A stretch of 64,000 nt of DNA from Phycisphaerae bacterium (GTDB lineage: Bacteria > Planctomycetota > Phycisphaerae > Sedimentisphaerales > Anaerobacaceae): NCBI GenBank assembly GCA_028714255.1, contig JAQTMR010000002.1:62001-126000 (forward strand), read 5' to 3'. The translations under genes and the position numbers were made by a program. Under the pieces are notes generated by a model. The model did not search any database and was not told the DNA's origin. It was given only the letters and a program-made list of their open reading frames with translations. Positions 1 through 9,587 of the stretch are shown here, in pieces. Every line of letters begins with the position of its first letter. Positions within the stretch are counted from its first letter, which is position 1.

Positions 1-382
1 AATCCATTATTTTAGCGATGTATTCCACCCCGCCAACTTCCACCAACTGCCCGCGCTTCTCGAGTTCATTGCGAAGAAGCACAACATCGATAGCCCCGCC
101 CCTGTTTTTCTCGTAAAGCGTAATCAAAGCATCGAATATCATCTGATGCTCGACTCGATAGAAGGCCTCCGCCTTGAGCTGCTCGACAACATCGTTGATA
201 CACTCCGGGTCGATTATCATCGAACCTAAAACCGCCGCTTCTGCCGCGAGAGATTCCGGCATACTCCTCAACGGCATACTGACCGGGCCCGCACCGGTAT
301 TGGGTGCGGCAACGCCAACGGCCTCATACTTCCCGGCCCCAGCGACTTTCCCTCGACCCTGCCGAACAGCTTCTTTACCCAT
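1..382 (-). CDS. dnaB: Replicative DNA helicase DnaB, N-terminal part (runs off window start)
   Basis: Reverse strand reads MGKEAVRQGRGKVAGAGKYEAVGVAAPNTGAGPVSMPLRSMPESLAAEAAVLGSMIIDPECINDVVEQLKAEAFYRVEHQMIFDALITLYEKN..., a typical DnaB N-terminal domain; lies next to rplI. Confidence 0.85.
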   Translation of the reverse strand, partial: MGKEAVRQGRGKVAGAGKYEAVGVAAPNTGAGPVSMPLRSMPESLAAEAAVLGSMIIDPECINDVVEQLKAEAFYRVEHQMIFDALITLYEKNRGGAIDVVLLRNELEKRGQLVEVGGVEYIAKIMD

Positions 383-872
383 TTTGGTCATCTGGTTTAT
401 CTTCTTCCGCCTCCGGCGAAACTTCAGCCGAATAAGCGACAATTGTAACCTTGACGGTAGCAGTCAAATCCTTATCGAACTTAAGAGTTACTTCATGCGT
501 CCCCACCTGCTTTATATGTTCGGCCAGCCGAACTATGCCGTCGGCAACCACAAAGCCTTGCGCACGAAGATTCTCCGCTATCTCACCGGCCCCGACCGAG
601 CCGAATAAAACTCCCTGCTCGTTTGCTTTGGCGGCAATAACCACTTCCGCTCCTTCTACAGACGCCGCCACTTTTTCCATGCGCTGCCTGTCGAGCTTTC
701 TTTCGTCCGCCCGCTTGGCCGCTTCCTTTGCCAGAGAACGCAAATTCGCATCCGTCGGCACAATCGCCAGCCTTTGTGGCAGCAAATAATTCCTCGCATA
801 TCCGGTGTTGACTTCAACTACGTCTCCAAGCCAGCCAAGTTCCTTAACATCTTCACAGAGTAAAACCTTCAT
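375..872 (-). CDS. rplI: 50S ribosomal protein L9
   Basis: MKVLLCEDVKELGWLGDVVEVNTGYARNYLLPQRLA is an L9 signature. Confidence 0.95.
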   Translation of the reverse strand: MKVLLCEDVKELGWLGDVVEVNTGYARNYLLPQRLAIVPTDANLRSLAKEAAKRADERKLDRQRMEKVAASVEGAEVVIAAKANEQGVLFGSVGAGEIAENLRAQGFVVADGIVRLAEHIKQVGTHEVTLKFDKDLTATVKVTIVAYSAEVSPEAEEDKPDDQNG

Positions 873-936
873 ATATCCTTTCCTCTCTACTCAAGGCAAT
901 AGCACATTTCGGCTACCGCCGAGACAATCTGCGTTA

Positions 937-1197
937 TTAAACTGTATACGGTAATAGCGCCATATATCTGGCTCGCTTAATTGCCGTTTTTACTTTTCTC
1001 TGACAGCTGGCACAATTACCGCTGCGCTTGCGCGAGTATATCTTGCCGCGATGAGTCAGCAGCCGTTCCAGCGTCCCGATGTCCTTATAGTCAACGTAGT
1101 CTTCACGCCTTCTGCAAAAACGACATTGGGTCTGCTCTCGAACACTCGCATGTCGCGATTTGGTATCATTGTCTTTTTTCTTTATTGGTGTTCCCAT
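937..1197 (-). CDS. rpsR: 30S ribosomal protein S18
   Basis: CRFCRRREDYVDYKDIGTLERLLTHRGKIYSRKRSGNCASCQRKVKTAIKRARYMALLPY; S18 signature and rpsF-ssb-rpsR-rplI context. Confidence 0.93.
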   Translation of the reverse strand: MGTPIKKKDNDTKSRHASVREQTQCRFCRRREDYVDYKDIGTLERLLTHRGKIYSRKRSGNCASCQRKVKTAIKRARYMALLPYTV

Positions 1198-1304
1198 TTG
1201 CTACCTGTCCGTTTACCTTTCTTTTATAGTGAGAATGACCGAACCATCTCACAAAATGTTCATCCGCCCGCGGCGGAACAAAAAATCAATAAACCTCAAA
1301 ACTA

Positions 1305-1742
1305 TTAAAACGGTATATCGTCTGCCCCGCCGCCGCCTTCTTCCGCAGCAGGACCTCTATCCTGTTCACTTCCGCCCTCGGCGGCGACCGGAGCCGAACC
1401 GCCGGCTCCTGCCGGGCCTCCCAGAAACTGAAAGTTCTCTACGGTAACGCGGTGCTTGCTTCGCTTCGACCCATCCTGCGCCGTCCAGCTATTGAAACTC
1501 AGCCTGCCTTCGACGAACAACGGCCTGCCCTTGGTCAGGTATTTGTTTATGTTCTCTGCCGTCCGACCGAACGCCTGGCAATCCACAAAACAGGTGTCTT
1601 CCTTGCTCTGGCCATCCTGACCTTTCCATTTGCGGTTCACCGCCAGCCCGAAATCAACTACTGCCGTCTGATTCGGGGTGTATGACAGCTGTGGGTCGCG
1701 AGTCAGATTACCCATCAGTAAAACTTTATTAAAATTAGCCAT
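1305..1742 (-). CDS. ssb: Single-stranded DNA-binding protein
   Basis: MANFNKVLLMGNLTRDPQLSYTPNQTAVVDFGLAVNRKW; acidic DDIPF C-terminal tip. Confidence 0.95.
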   Translation of the reverse strand: MANFNKVLLMGNLTRDPQLSYTPNQTAVVDFGLAVNRKWKGQDGQSKEDTCFVDCQAFGRTAENINKYLTKGRPLFVEGRLSFNSWTAQDGSKRSKHRVTVENFQFLGGPAGAGGSAPVAAEGGSEQDRGPAAEEGGGGADDIPF

Positions 1743-1773
1743 TTTAAGCTGTCCTTTACAATTGATAGTTCAA

Positions 1774-2247
1774 CTATCCCTGTTCTTCAGCCTCTTTCTC
1801 ATCCTGTCCCCGTCCGTCATCTTCAACTGCTGGTTCGCTGGCTCCGGTTTCATCTGCCACATGGGGGACAGTTTCTGTTTGGGTGGCTTCCGCCTCCCTG
1901 CCCTCGGCACACAGAACCAAAGCTCGGACAATCCGTTCCGAAAGCTGAATATCTCTCTCGATGTCCTGCAGTTTGCCGCCCACCGCCTTGAAATAACAAA
2001 GGATATATACCCCTTTGCCCTTGCCTTTAATTTCATAGGCGAGCTTCCGTTCGTCCCATTTTCTCAGCGAGACAATCTCCGCATCTGCCCTTGCCAATAT
2101 ATTGGTGACGACCGCAACAACTCCATCCCAGTCTGCCGCGGCATCAGCAGAATCAAAAAGAAACATCGCCTCGTACAATTTGGGCTCGCCTTTCTCCTTC
2201 TTTCTGCGAGATGGCGCCACTTTCTCATTTTTAATAACTGTTTCCAA
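1774..2247 (-). CDS. rpsF: 30S ribosomal protein S6 with long acidic C-terminal tail
   Basis: LYEAMFLFDSADAAADWDGVVAVVTNILARADAEIVSLRKWDERKLAYEIKGKGKGVYILCYF; context. Confidence 0.9.
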   Translation of the reverse strand: METVIKNEKVAPSRRKKEKGEPKLYEAMFLFDSADAAADWDGVVAVVTNILARADAEIVSLRKWDERKLAYEIKGKGKGVYILCYFKAVGGKLQDIERDIQLSERIVRALVLCAEGREAEATQTETVPHVADETGASEPAVEDDGRGQDEKEAEEQG

Positions 2248-2271
2248 ACCAAATACCTCCTGTTCGCCCGC

Positions 2272-2847
2272 CTATGACGGATTAAACTTATTCATTGTCG
2301 CCCTTATACCATATTCGACCCAGCAAAGGACTGCGTCCCTTGCCTTGATAATCGCCTCGTCCAGCAAAGGCTTCTCCGCCTTCGCCGGCTTGCTGAGAAC
2401 ATAATCACGAGCTTCTCTCTCGTTGTTCTGGCCGATGCCGATTCGCAACCGGCCTATATTATCCGTACCCAGCTTCTCTATCACGTCGGCCAAACCATTA
2501 TGGCCGCCCGATGAACCTCGCATTCTCACACGAACCCTGCCCGCCGACAGCGCCATATCATCGAGCACAACAAGCAAATCGCTCGCAGCAAGCTTATAAA
2601 AACCTGCCGCCGTCGCAGTCGCCTGGCCGCTGCAGTTCATAAACAGCATCGGCTTTAACAATATCAGCTTTTTGCCCGCAAATTCACCTGTTCCCAGGCA
2701 GGAGCCGAACTTCTTCTTTCCTACATCTATTTTTAACGCCTCTGACAGCGAATCTATTACCTTAAAGCCGACATTGTGCCGCGTATCAACATACTCTTTG
2801 CCCGGATTACCCAGGCCCACAACCATTTTAATCTCAGGCACATCCAT
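2272..2847 (-). CDS. pth: Peptidyl-tRNA hydrolase
   Basis: VVGLGNPGKEYVDTRHNVGF and SSGGHNGLADVIEKLGT motifs. Confidence 0.95.
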   Translation of the reverse strand: MDVPEIKMVVGLGNPGKEYVDTRHNVGFKVIDSLSEALKIDVGKKKFGSCLGTGEFAGKKLILLKPMLFMNCSGQATATAAGFYKLAASDLLVVLDDMALSAGRVRVRMRGSSGGHNGLADVIEKLGTDNIGRLRIGIGQNNEREARDYVLSKPAKAEKPLLDEAIIKARDAVLCWVEYGIRATMNKFNPS

Positions 2848-2868
2848 TTATTCTCAGCGCCAAAGACG

Positions 2869-3534
2869 CTATTTGTCCTCTTCGGAGGAGGATTTCTCCT
2901 CTGTTTCCTCTGCCTCTTCCTTGACTTCGCCGATAACCTCCGGAGCAGTCGGCATTTCCGCTTCGAGCTCTTCGGTCGTCTTGGCCTCGGTTACAATGTT
3001 GCAGGCAAGCAGCAGTGTCGATGGCGCACTTACCAGCTTCACTCCGCTGGGCAGCTCAACATCACTGGCGTGTATCGAATCTCCGACATTAATTTCTTTC
3101 ACATTGATAACGATAGACTTCGGAATATCGGTTACTTTGCACTCGACCTCAAGGGCGTCCGCATGCACCTCGACAACGCCTCCCTCGTGCGTCCCCTTGG
3201 CCGTGCCTTTAAGCTCAACAGGAACCTCCACCTTAATCATCTCGGCTACATCAACCCTCATCAGGTCAAGATGAATAATATTTTTGCCGAGATGGTCGTA
3301 TTGCAAATCCTTTATAATCATCTTTTCCTGCTTTTTGCCAATTTGCACATCCAGCACACGGTGTCCGTGATGCAGCCCTTCGGCCAGTGTATGCGCATCC
3401 AGCGAGATAGCCACCGGCTCTTCCTTATGCCCATACACAATTGCGGGTATCCGGCCGCCCTTGCGAATTTTCGCCGCATTACTTGAGCCGGACTGTTCTC
3501 GAATTTCAGCCTTTAATAATAAACCCTTTTCCAT
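2869..3534 (-). CDS. rplY: 50S ribosomal protein L25 (Ctc form)
   Basis: REQSGSSNAAKIRKGGRIPAIVYGHKEEPVAISLDAHTL; acidic C-terminus; adjacent to pth and prs. Confidence 0.92.
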   Translation of the reverse strand: MEKGLLLKAEIREQSGSSNAAKIRKGGRIPAIVYGHKEEPVAISLDAHTLAEGLHHGHRVLDVQIGKKQEKMIIKDLQYDHLGKNIIHLDLMRVDVAEMIKVEVPVELKGTAKGTHEGGVVEVHADALEVECKVTDIPKSIVINVKEINVGDSIHASDVELPSGVKLVSAPSTLLLACNIVTEAKTTEELEAEMPTAPEVIGEVKEEAEETEEKSSSEEDK

Positions 3535-3582
3535 AATTGCCTTTGCCTCACTTAATTTTTATCCGCCTCAGGCGGAATAATC

Positions 3583-4536
3583 TCAAAAATCTTCAAATAA
3601 GCTGCTGACGGATTCATTTTTGTGAATTCTTTTTATCGCCTCGCCTAACATCGCCGAAACAGTTAAGACTTTGATATTGTGCAGCTTACTGCTTTCTCCG
3701 TTCTGCGGTATAGTGTCGGTAACTACCACCTCGTCAATAGGCGCATCGCCCAGGCGATTCAACGCTTCCCCTGCAAAAACGCCGTGCGTGGCGCCGACAT
3801 ATATCTTTTCCGCGCCGCGCTCCTTGACCAGCTTCGCTGCGCTGCATACCGTCCCTGCGGTGGCGATGATATCGTCGCACATCAAAACATTTCTGCCGTC
3901 CACCTCACCGATGATTTCCCTCGCCTGGACCTCGCTGCCGCTCACTCGTCTTTTGTGCACAATCGCCAGGTCCCCGCCCAAATGCGAAGCGTACTTGGAC
4001 GCGGTTTTCATATTGCCGACGTCAGGCGAAACAACCGTAAGCTTGTCGATTTTCTTGTCCTTGAAATACTTGCTCAACACAAGCTCGCCGGTCAAATGGT
4101 CAACCGGTATATCGAAAAAGCCCTGAAGCTGCTGGGCGTGTAAATCTATCGTAAGCACCCTGCTCGCTCCTGCCGTAGTGATAATATTGGCAGCCAACTT
4201 CGCGGTAATCGGCACTCGTCCCTCGTCTTTCCTGTCCTGCCGTGCATATCCAAAATAAGGGATGACCGCCGTAATTCGCTTGGCGCTGGCTCTTCGCAGG
4301 CAGTCTAAATAAATCAAAAGCTCCACCAAATGCTCGTCAACCGGCCTGCATGTTGACTGCACTACGAAACAATCCTTTCCGCGAACATCATCCTCGACCC
4401 TGATGACCTTTTCGCCGTCGGGAAACTTGTCTATCTCTGCCCTGCCGAGAGAAACACCTAAATACTCGCAAACCGCCGCCGTCAACGCGGGGTTGCTGCT
4501 GCCGGTAAATATTTTCAATCCATTGTTTAGTGGCAT
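3583..4536 (-). CDS. prs: Ribose-phosphate pyrophosphokinase
   Basis: LKIFTGSSNPALTAAVCEYLG; PYFGYARQDRK; DDIIATAGT PRPP-binding motif. Confidence 0.95.
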   Translation of the reverse strand: MPLNNGLKIFTGSSNPALTAAVCEYLGVSLGRAEIDKFPDGEKVIRVEDDVRGKDCFVVQSTCRPVDEHLVELLIYLDCLRRASAKRITAVIPYFGYARQDRKDEGRVPITAKLAANIITTAGASRVLTIDLHAQQLQGFFDIPVDHLTGELVLSKYFKDKKIDKLTVVSPDVGNMKTASKYASHLGGDLAIVHKRRVSGSEVQAREIIGEVDGRNVLMCDDIIATAGTVCSAAKLVKERGAEKIYVGATHGVFAGEALNRLGDAPIDEVVVTDTIPQNGESSKLHNIKVLTVSAMLGEAIKRIHKNESVSSLFEDF

Positions 4537-5318
4537 CTTTTTCCCGCCTTTTCTTTAAAATCCTTTTTTGCGCTTTCCTGGTGCCTGCCCTCCATAATCC
4601 TGCTCACCTGGCCAAGTTGCTCGTTGGTATTGACGCTCATCGCCTCTTCGGGCTGCAGCGCCGCAATAGCGGTAACCTTATGGCCGCCAGCTATGATAAT
4701 CGAAATCGCATCCGTCAAATAATACTCTTTCTTGGCGTTGTTCGGCTCGACCTTCGCCGCCGATTCGAAAAGAATCTTGTTGTCGAACACGTAATAGCTC
4801 GGGTTAATCTCCTTAATCTCCAACTGCTCGCTCGTGCAGTCGTTATGTTCCACAATCGCCGTGATATTACCGTCTGCGCCCCTGCATACGCGACCATACC
4901 CCTTAGGCTCGTCCAGTATCGCCGTCGCTATCGTCGCCGATGCTTTTTCAGCCTCGTGCTTTTCTATAATTTTCCGCAACGTCTCTGCCCGAATCAAAGG
5001 CCCGTCCCCGCAAAGCACCAGCGACTGGCCGTCAAAACCGTTGAGTTGTCCCTTACAGCACAAAACCGCGTGGGCCGTTCCCTTCTGCTGTTCCTGCCGG
5101 ACCCATACTATATCAGTATCGGCCTCGAACCTCTTTTGTACCCGCTCGGCGCCGAAGCCGACCACAACGTACATCTTTTTAACACCCGCGCCCCGGCAGG
5201 CATCCAGCACATACGCAAGCATGGGCTTGCCGCATACCTCGTGCAGAACCTTAGGCGTATCAGTCTTCATCCTGCTGCTAATCCCTGCTGCTAAAATTAT
5301 CGCGACCTTTTCCGACAT
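4527..5318 (-). CDS. GlmU-like UDP-GlcNAc pyrophosphorylase (nucleotidyltransferase domain only)
   Basis: VAIILAAGISSRMKTDTPKVLHEVCGKPMLAYVLDA; length 263 aa leaves no room for the GlmU acetyltransferase domain. Confidence 0.85.
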   Translation of the reverse strand: MSEKVAIILAAGISSRMKTDTPKVLHEVCGKPMLAYVLDACRGAGVKKMYVVVGFGAERVQKRFEADTDIVWVRQEQQKGTAHAVLCCKGQLNGFDGQSLVLCGDGPLIRAETLRKIIEKHEAEKASATIATAILDEPKGYGRVCRGADGNITAIVEHNDCTSEQLEIKEINPSYYVFDNKILFESAAKVEPNNAKKEYYLTDAISIIIAGGHKVTAIAALQPEEAMSVNTNEQLGQVSRIMEGRHQESAKKDFKEKAGKRCH

Positions 5319-5359
5319 ACTTCCTTAATTTTTAATTCTGAACTTTAACTTTCTCAAAA

Positions 5360-5431
5360 CTACCCGGCTAGGACTCGAACCTAGAATGTAGGCACCAAAA
5401 GCCCATGTGTTACCAATTACACCACCGGGTA
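5360..5431 (-). tRNA. tRNA-Gln (anticodon TTG)
   Basis: Minus strand TACCCGGTGGTGTAATTGGTAACACATGGGCTTTTGGTGCCTACATTCTAGGTTCGAGTCCTAGCCGGGTAG; acceptor TACCCGG/CCGGGTA, T-loop GGTTCGAGTCC. Confidence 0.93.
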
Positions 5432-5474
5432 AATCACGTAAAAATACCAAAGCTGCCTATTCCGCGAATATCTT

Positions 5475-5618
5475 TTGTTCTTTGTCATGTCACGGAGACC
5501 GTCTTATCCCGGCCGATTTGGCTCTGTCGGAGGCTTGAGTCAGCCATGCCGTGAAACTGCTGACCCCATAGACTGCTTTCACAGCCTTAGCTACCCCTTG
5601 CGACAGGGCATTTTCAAT
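5475..5618 (-). ncRNA. Candidate structured ncRNA/leader upstream of tRNA-Gln
   Basis: Downstream of a good promoter; nested complementarity CTGTCG/CGACAG (5524-5529 with 5601-5606), GTGAAA/TTTCAC, GTCAGC/GCTGAC; no convincing ORF. Confidence 0.5.
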
Positions 5619-5624
5619 TCGGGC

Positions 5625-5653
5625 AATATACCCGATTCACAATCGTTTATCAA
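5625..5653 (-). promoter_or_regulatory. Sigma70-type promoter
   Basis: Minus strand TTGATA-17 bp-TATATT. Confidence 0.65.
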
Positions 5654-5796
5654 CTTTTTTCTTTTTTTCTAAAAAACACCCTTTTCAGTACTAAAAACCG
5701 TCTTTTTCGACACAACCTGCACACAACCAAACCGCAAATCCGGAACGTGCCGTCAGCACATCTAAAGAATTGGTTGGGCAAGAATAAGGCCTGCCC

Positions 5797-8211
5797 TCAG
5801 TCGGCATCCTGGTCTATCGCGGCATAACCGCGCTGGCCCTCGCTTATATAACTCGGCTCAGACGAATCCCCGTCCTTATCTGAACCCTCGTCTGCCTCGT
5901 GCTGTTCGTGGCTTTCTTCTACCACCATCCGCTGACGCAGCCTCTCGTAATCCTTCAGCGTCATCAAAACTTCTCTCGCCTGGCTGCCTTTGTATTCGCC
6001 CAAAATCCCCGCACACGCCATCATCTCTATAATCCTCGAAGCGCGTGCATAACCGATACTAAGTTTGCGCTGCAACAGTGACACACTTCCTCGCTGGCTC
6101 TCCAAAATAACCCGCACCGCCTCGTCGAACATATCGTCCCTTGCCATATCCGAAGTATCTATCCGCCCGAGCTCCGTAAGCTCCGGATGGAACTGCGGTT
6201 CAGCTATCTCCTTCAAATACTTAACGATACGCTGAATCTCCCCGTCATCCATAAACGTCCCCTGCGCACGCACCAAATCGCTCGAGCCGGGTTTCAAAAA
6301 CAGCATATCGCCCTGACCGAGTAGCGCCTCGGCGCCGTTCTGGTCGAGAACTATTCTGCTGTCCAGCCTCGCCGCGACACGGAATCCTATCCTCGCCGGC
6401 ATATTGGATTTTATCAGCCCTGTGACAACCGTCGCCTGCGGACGCTGCGTCGCCAGAACAATATGAATACCAACCGCCCTGCTTTTCTGCGCGAGACGAA
6501 CTATATATGCCTCTATCTCCTTCGCGGCCGTCATCATCAGGTCCGCAAGCTCATCGATTATTATTACAATGTAAGGCAGCTTCTTCGGAATCTTTTCTTC
6601 TTCCTCGCTGCTGTCAGGTCCGAACCGATTAACAATCTCATCGGCGCCGAGTTTGTTGTACTCGGCAATATTCTTCACTCTCGCCTCGGCAAAAAGCGCA
6701 TACCGTTCATCCATCTTCACCGTCGCCCATTCGAGTATATGCACCGCGCGCTGCGTCTCAATCACTATCGGGCTCATCAAATGCGGTATCGTATTAAACG
6801 CCGTCATCTCGACCATCTTCGGGTCTATCAGTATCAGCTTCACCTCGTCAGGCCGCCTCGTAAGCAGTATCCCTGCGATGATACTGTTTATGCAAACGCT
6901 CTTGCCCGAGCCTGTTGTGCCCGCGATAAGCAAATGCGGCATAGCCGTCAAATCTGAAACAAGGGCCTCGCCGGACGAATCCTTGCCTAAAAAAAGCGGT
7001 ATCTCCATACCACGAGGCTTCTCACCTGCCAATTGCATCAGGTCTTTAATCCTGACTTTCTCCTTTTCGCTGTTCGGAACCTCTATCCCTATCGTATGCT
7101 TGCCCGGAAGCGGCGCAACTACGCGAACCGCACCGACTCCCAACGCACGCGCCATATCGTTTGAAAGTGTGCTGATTTGGCTGACCTTCACCCCCGCCGA
7201 AAGCTCAAGCTCGAACATCGTTATAACGGGCCCTGAATCAGCCGCCACCACGTGTGCATTAATATTGAATTCCGTCAGCAGCTTCTCAAGCGCGGACGCC
7301 TTGGCCTTGATAATCTTCTCCTGCACCGACGCAAAAGTATGCTCCGGCTCGCTCAACATCTCCATCGGCGGCAACTGGTAATCATCGTAACTCGCCTGCG
7401 GTGAGCTTGCCGAACCCATCGGAACATAAGACTTGGCGGGCTTGCGCACCTGCGGCAGCGTCAACTTCAACTCTCTCGGCGCCACAGGCGCCTCGACAGC
7501 GCCGATTGTGTTCTCAATCGCGATGTCCTCGTCCTTAAAGCCGCTCCCCGATTGCACAGCCTCCGTCTCCGCCGAAAGCTGCCTCTGCCGCGCGCTCAAC
7601 TTCTGCCAAATCTCACTTAGCGCCTGCGACTGCTGCCTTGCCGCCGACCACACCGGAGACGCTGCCCCAATCATTCTCCCGGCTACGAAACCAAGCCACT
7701 CGAACGCCGCTGCCACAAAAGTATCCGCCAAAAGAACAATCCCGACGAGCCACGTCGCAGTAATCAATATGAATGTACCAAGAAGCGCAAAGTGCCCCCG
7801 CAAAAATTCTGCCGCTGCAACACCCAGAACTCCGCCTGAACCCATCGGAAAATTAAATGTGCCGTGAGGCCGGATAAGATAGAAACTGCTCGACGCCGCC
7901 GCAGTTACAAGCAATAACCCTATCGTTCGCAAAACTCCCTGCCCTATGGATTGATTCGCCAGCCTCGCCGCTAAAAAGCAAATTGCCGAAATTATTATTA
8001 CAAACACCCCAGGCCCAACGTAATACATCAAGTAATACGCCAGAAACGCCCCCGTTCGGCCGCACCAGTTGGCGGGTGGTTCGTTATGAGGCCACACAAA
8101 CCTGCTCGGCCAATCGCCTATGTCGAAACTAATACAGCTGCACAAAATAATCAATGCCGCTGCAATCCCAAGATATTCCGCCGCTGCTTCGTATGACTTC
8201 TTCTCTTTCAA
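5797..8211 (-). CDS. ftsK: DNA translocase FtsK/SpoIIIE
   Basis: N-terminal TM segments; MPHLLIAGTTGSGKSVCINSIIAGILLTRRPDEVKLILIDPKMVEM; C-terminal gamma winged helix. Confidence 0.96.
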   Translation of the reverse strand: MKEKKSYEAAAEYLGIAAALIILCSCISFDIGDWPSRFVWPHNEPPANWCGRTGAFLAYYLMYYVGPGVFVIIISAICFLAARLANQSIGQGVLRTIGLLLVTAAASSSFYLIRPHGTFNFPMGSGGVLGVAAAEFLRGHFALLGTFILITATWLVGIVLLADTFVAAAFEWLGFVAGRMIGAASPVWSAARQQSQALSEIWQKLSARQRQLSAETEAVQSGSGFKDEDIAIENTIGAVEAPVAPRELKLTLPQVRKPAKSYVPMGSASSPQASYDDYQLPPMEMLSEPEHTFASVQEKIIKAKASALEKLLTEFNINAHVVAADSGPVITMFELELSAGVKVSQISTLSNDMARALGVGAVRVVAPLPGKHTIGIEVPNSEKEKVRIKDLMQLAGEKPRGMEIPLFLGKDSSGEALVSDLTAMPHLLIAGTTGSGKSVCINSIIAGILLTRRPDEVKLILIDPKMVEMTAFNTIPHLMSPIVIETQRAVHILEWATVKMDERYALFAEARVKNIAEYNKLGADEIVNRFGPDSSEEEEKIPKKLPYIVIIIDELADLMMTAAKEIEAYIVRLAQKSRAVGIHIVLATQRPQATVVTGLIKSNMPARIGFRVAARLDSRIVLDQNGAEALLGQGDMLFLKPGSSDLVRAQGTFMDDGEIQRIVKYLKEIAEPQFHPELTELGRIDTSDMARDDMFDEAVRVILESQRGSVSLLQRKLSIGYARASRIIEMMACAGILGEYKGSQAREVLMTLKDYERLRQRMVVEESHEQHEADEGSDKDGDSSEPSYISEGQRGYAAIDQDAD

Positions 8212-8375
8212 GGGTTCGCGTCCGATAAAAATTTTATTATCAGTCCAGATACTCGCTCCTGGCCACAGATTTTATATCGGCTACCCCTGCACTTTTTCTG
8301 CAAAATTTACCCGTCTTATGCGGGTTTGCCTGCCGCCCCATTTTTACCGCAGGCAAAGAGCCCCGTTTTACCCCC

Positions 8376-9563
8376 TTAACCGGCCTCGCCATCGCTTTGT
8401 CTAATCTTGTCGAAAAAAGGCGTTCTCTTTTCCTCTACGCACTTAGCGGCATAAAGATACATCGCCGCCGACCAGCTTTGCCAGTCCTGCCCCTGGGCCG
8501 TTCCATCCTGCGCACGGTGCCATTCGTTAAATCCGAATTCCACCTTCTCGACACGCGCGCCTCGAACAAGCTCGGCTAAAACAGCGAGCTTCTCCTCCGC
8601 GAGCCTGTATTTTTCAGCAGCCACCAACGCCGCGATATAAAACCCGCAAACAAATGGCCAAATACCACCGTTATGATACTCCCCCGGCTGATTATACTTC
8701 GCATAACGCGGCATCCATTCCGGGTCGCCCGGACGGACGTATGGGAAAAAGTTAGGCGGCAAATCAACCGCAAGTTCTTCGTTTGCCCTGAATCCCTCAC
8801 ATTCCTCTTCTATCCACGATATAAGCTTGCTCGCCCTCGATGGTGACGCTATCCCGCTAAGAATTGCTATGCTGTTGCCCAAAAGGTCGAATCGCTCACT
8901 GCGGTACACTTTGTACGACCACATCGCGTAATAAGGTTTCCGCCGCAGAACCAAACCCTCGTGGATGTGCCGATTTTGTCTTTCGCCTTTGACAGTAAAT
9001 CTCTCCATCGCCTCCTTCGCATCCGCCGCCCGTTCATACTGCCCGAAAAAACGCAGACACGTATATACAATAGTATTAACATACAGGCCGTACCCAAGTA
9101 CCCACTGTTCGTCGCGCCAGTCGCTGGTGGGCTGCTGCGCTACGAGACATCGGTCAGGCGGGCTTTGGTATTTCTGCCATGTCAGAGATTTTTGGACGGC
9201 CTCTTCGAGAAAATCCTTCTCTCCAGTTGCTGTTCGATAAAGTCCGACGCCCATAATAAACAACGGTGTCGTATCGCTGGCGCCCCTGTCGTCAGGGTCG
9301 TGAACTAAAGATGGTATATGCCCCAACTCTGTTTGATTTTTTGCCAGCGTCTCTAAAACTCTCCGCAGCGACACAAGTAATTTTTCGTTCCCGCTGGCCA
9401 ATACGCCCAGCGAGCATATCATTAAGTCCCGCGTGTATGGCTCAGGATACCCCCACCCAGCCGTCCTCGGCAGGCCCCGGCAAGGACCATGATTGTTATG
9501 AAGCAGCACTTCCAGTGCTGCCTGCCCGGCCTTGTCTATCAGTTCTTTCCGATGTTTATCCAT
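8376..9563 (-). CDS. Glycoside hydrolase, (alpha/alpha)6 type (amylo-alpha-1,6-glucosidase / neutral invertase-like)
   Basis: WGYPEPYTRDLMICSLGVLASGNEKLLVSLRRVLETLAKNQTELGHIPSLVHDPDDRGASDTTPLFI; HNGGIWPFVCGFYIAAL; FNEWH. Confidence 0.7.
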   Translation of the reverse strand: MDKHRKELIDKAGQAALEVLLHNNHGPCRGLPRTAGWGYPEPYTRDLMICSLGVLASGNEKLLVSLRRVLETLAKNQTELGHIPSLVHDPDDRGASDTTPLFIMGVGLYRTATGEKDFLEEAVQKSLTWQKYQSPPDRCLVAQQPTSDWRDEQWVLGYGLYVNTIVYTCLRFFGQYERAADAKEAMERFTVKGERQNRHIHEGLVLRRKPYYAMWSYKVYRSERFDLLGNSIAILSGIASPSRASKLISWIEEECEGFRANEELAVDLPPNFFPYVRPGDPEWMPRYAKYNQPGEYHNGGIWPFVCGFYIAALVAAEKYRLAEEKLAVLAELVRGARVEKVEFGFNEWHRAQDGTAQGQDWQSWSAAMYLYAAKCVEEKRTPFFDKIRQSDGEAG

Positions 9564-9587
9564 TTTTTAGTGAGTTTATCGAACCTA

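Noticed and set aside
1774-2247. Acidic tail of S6 as an unusual fusion
   Set aside because: Low-complexity acidic tails on ribosomal proteins are common and no domain is visible.
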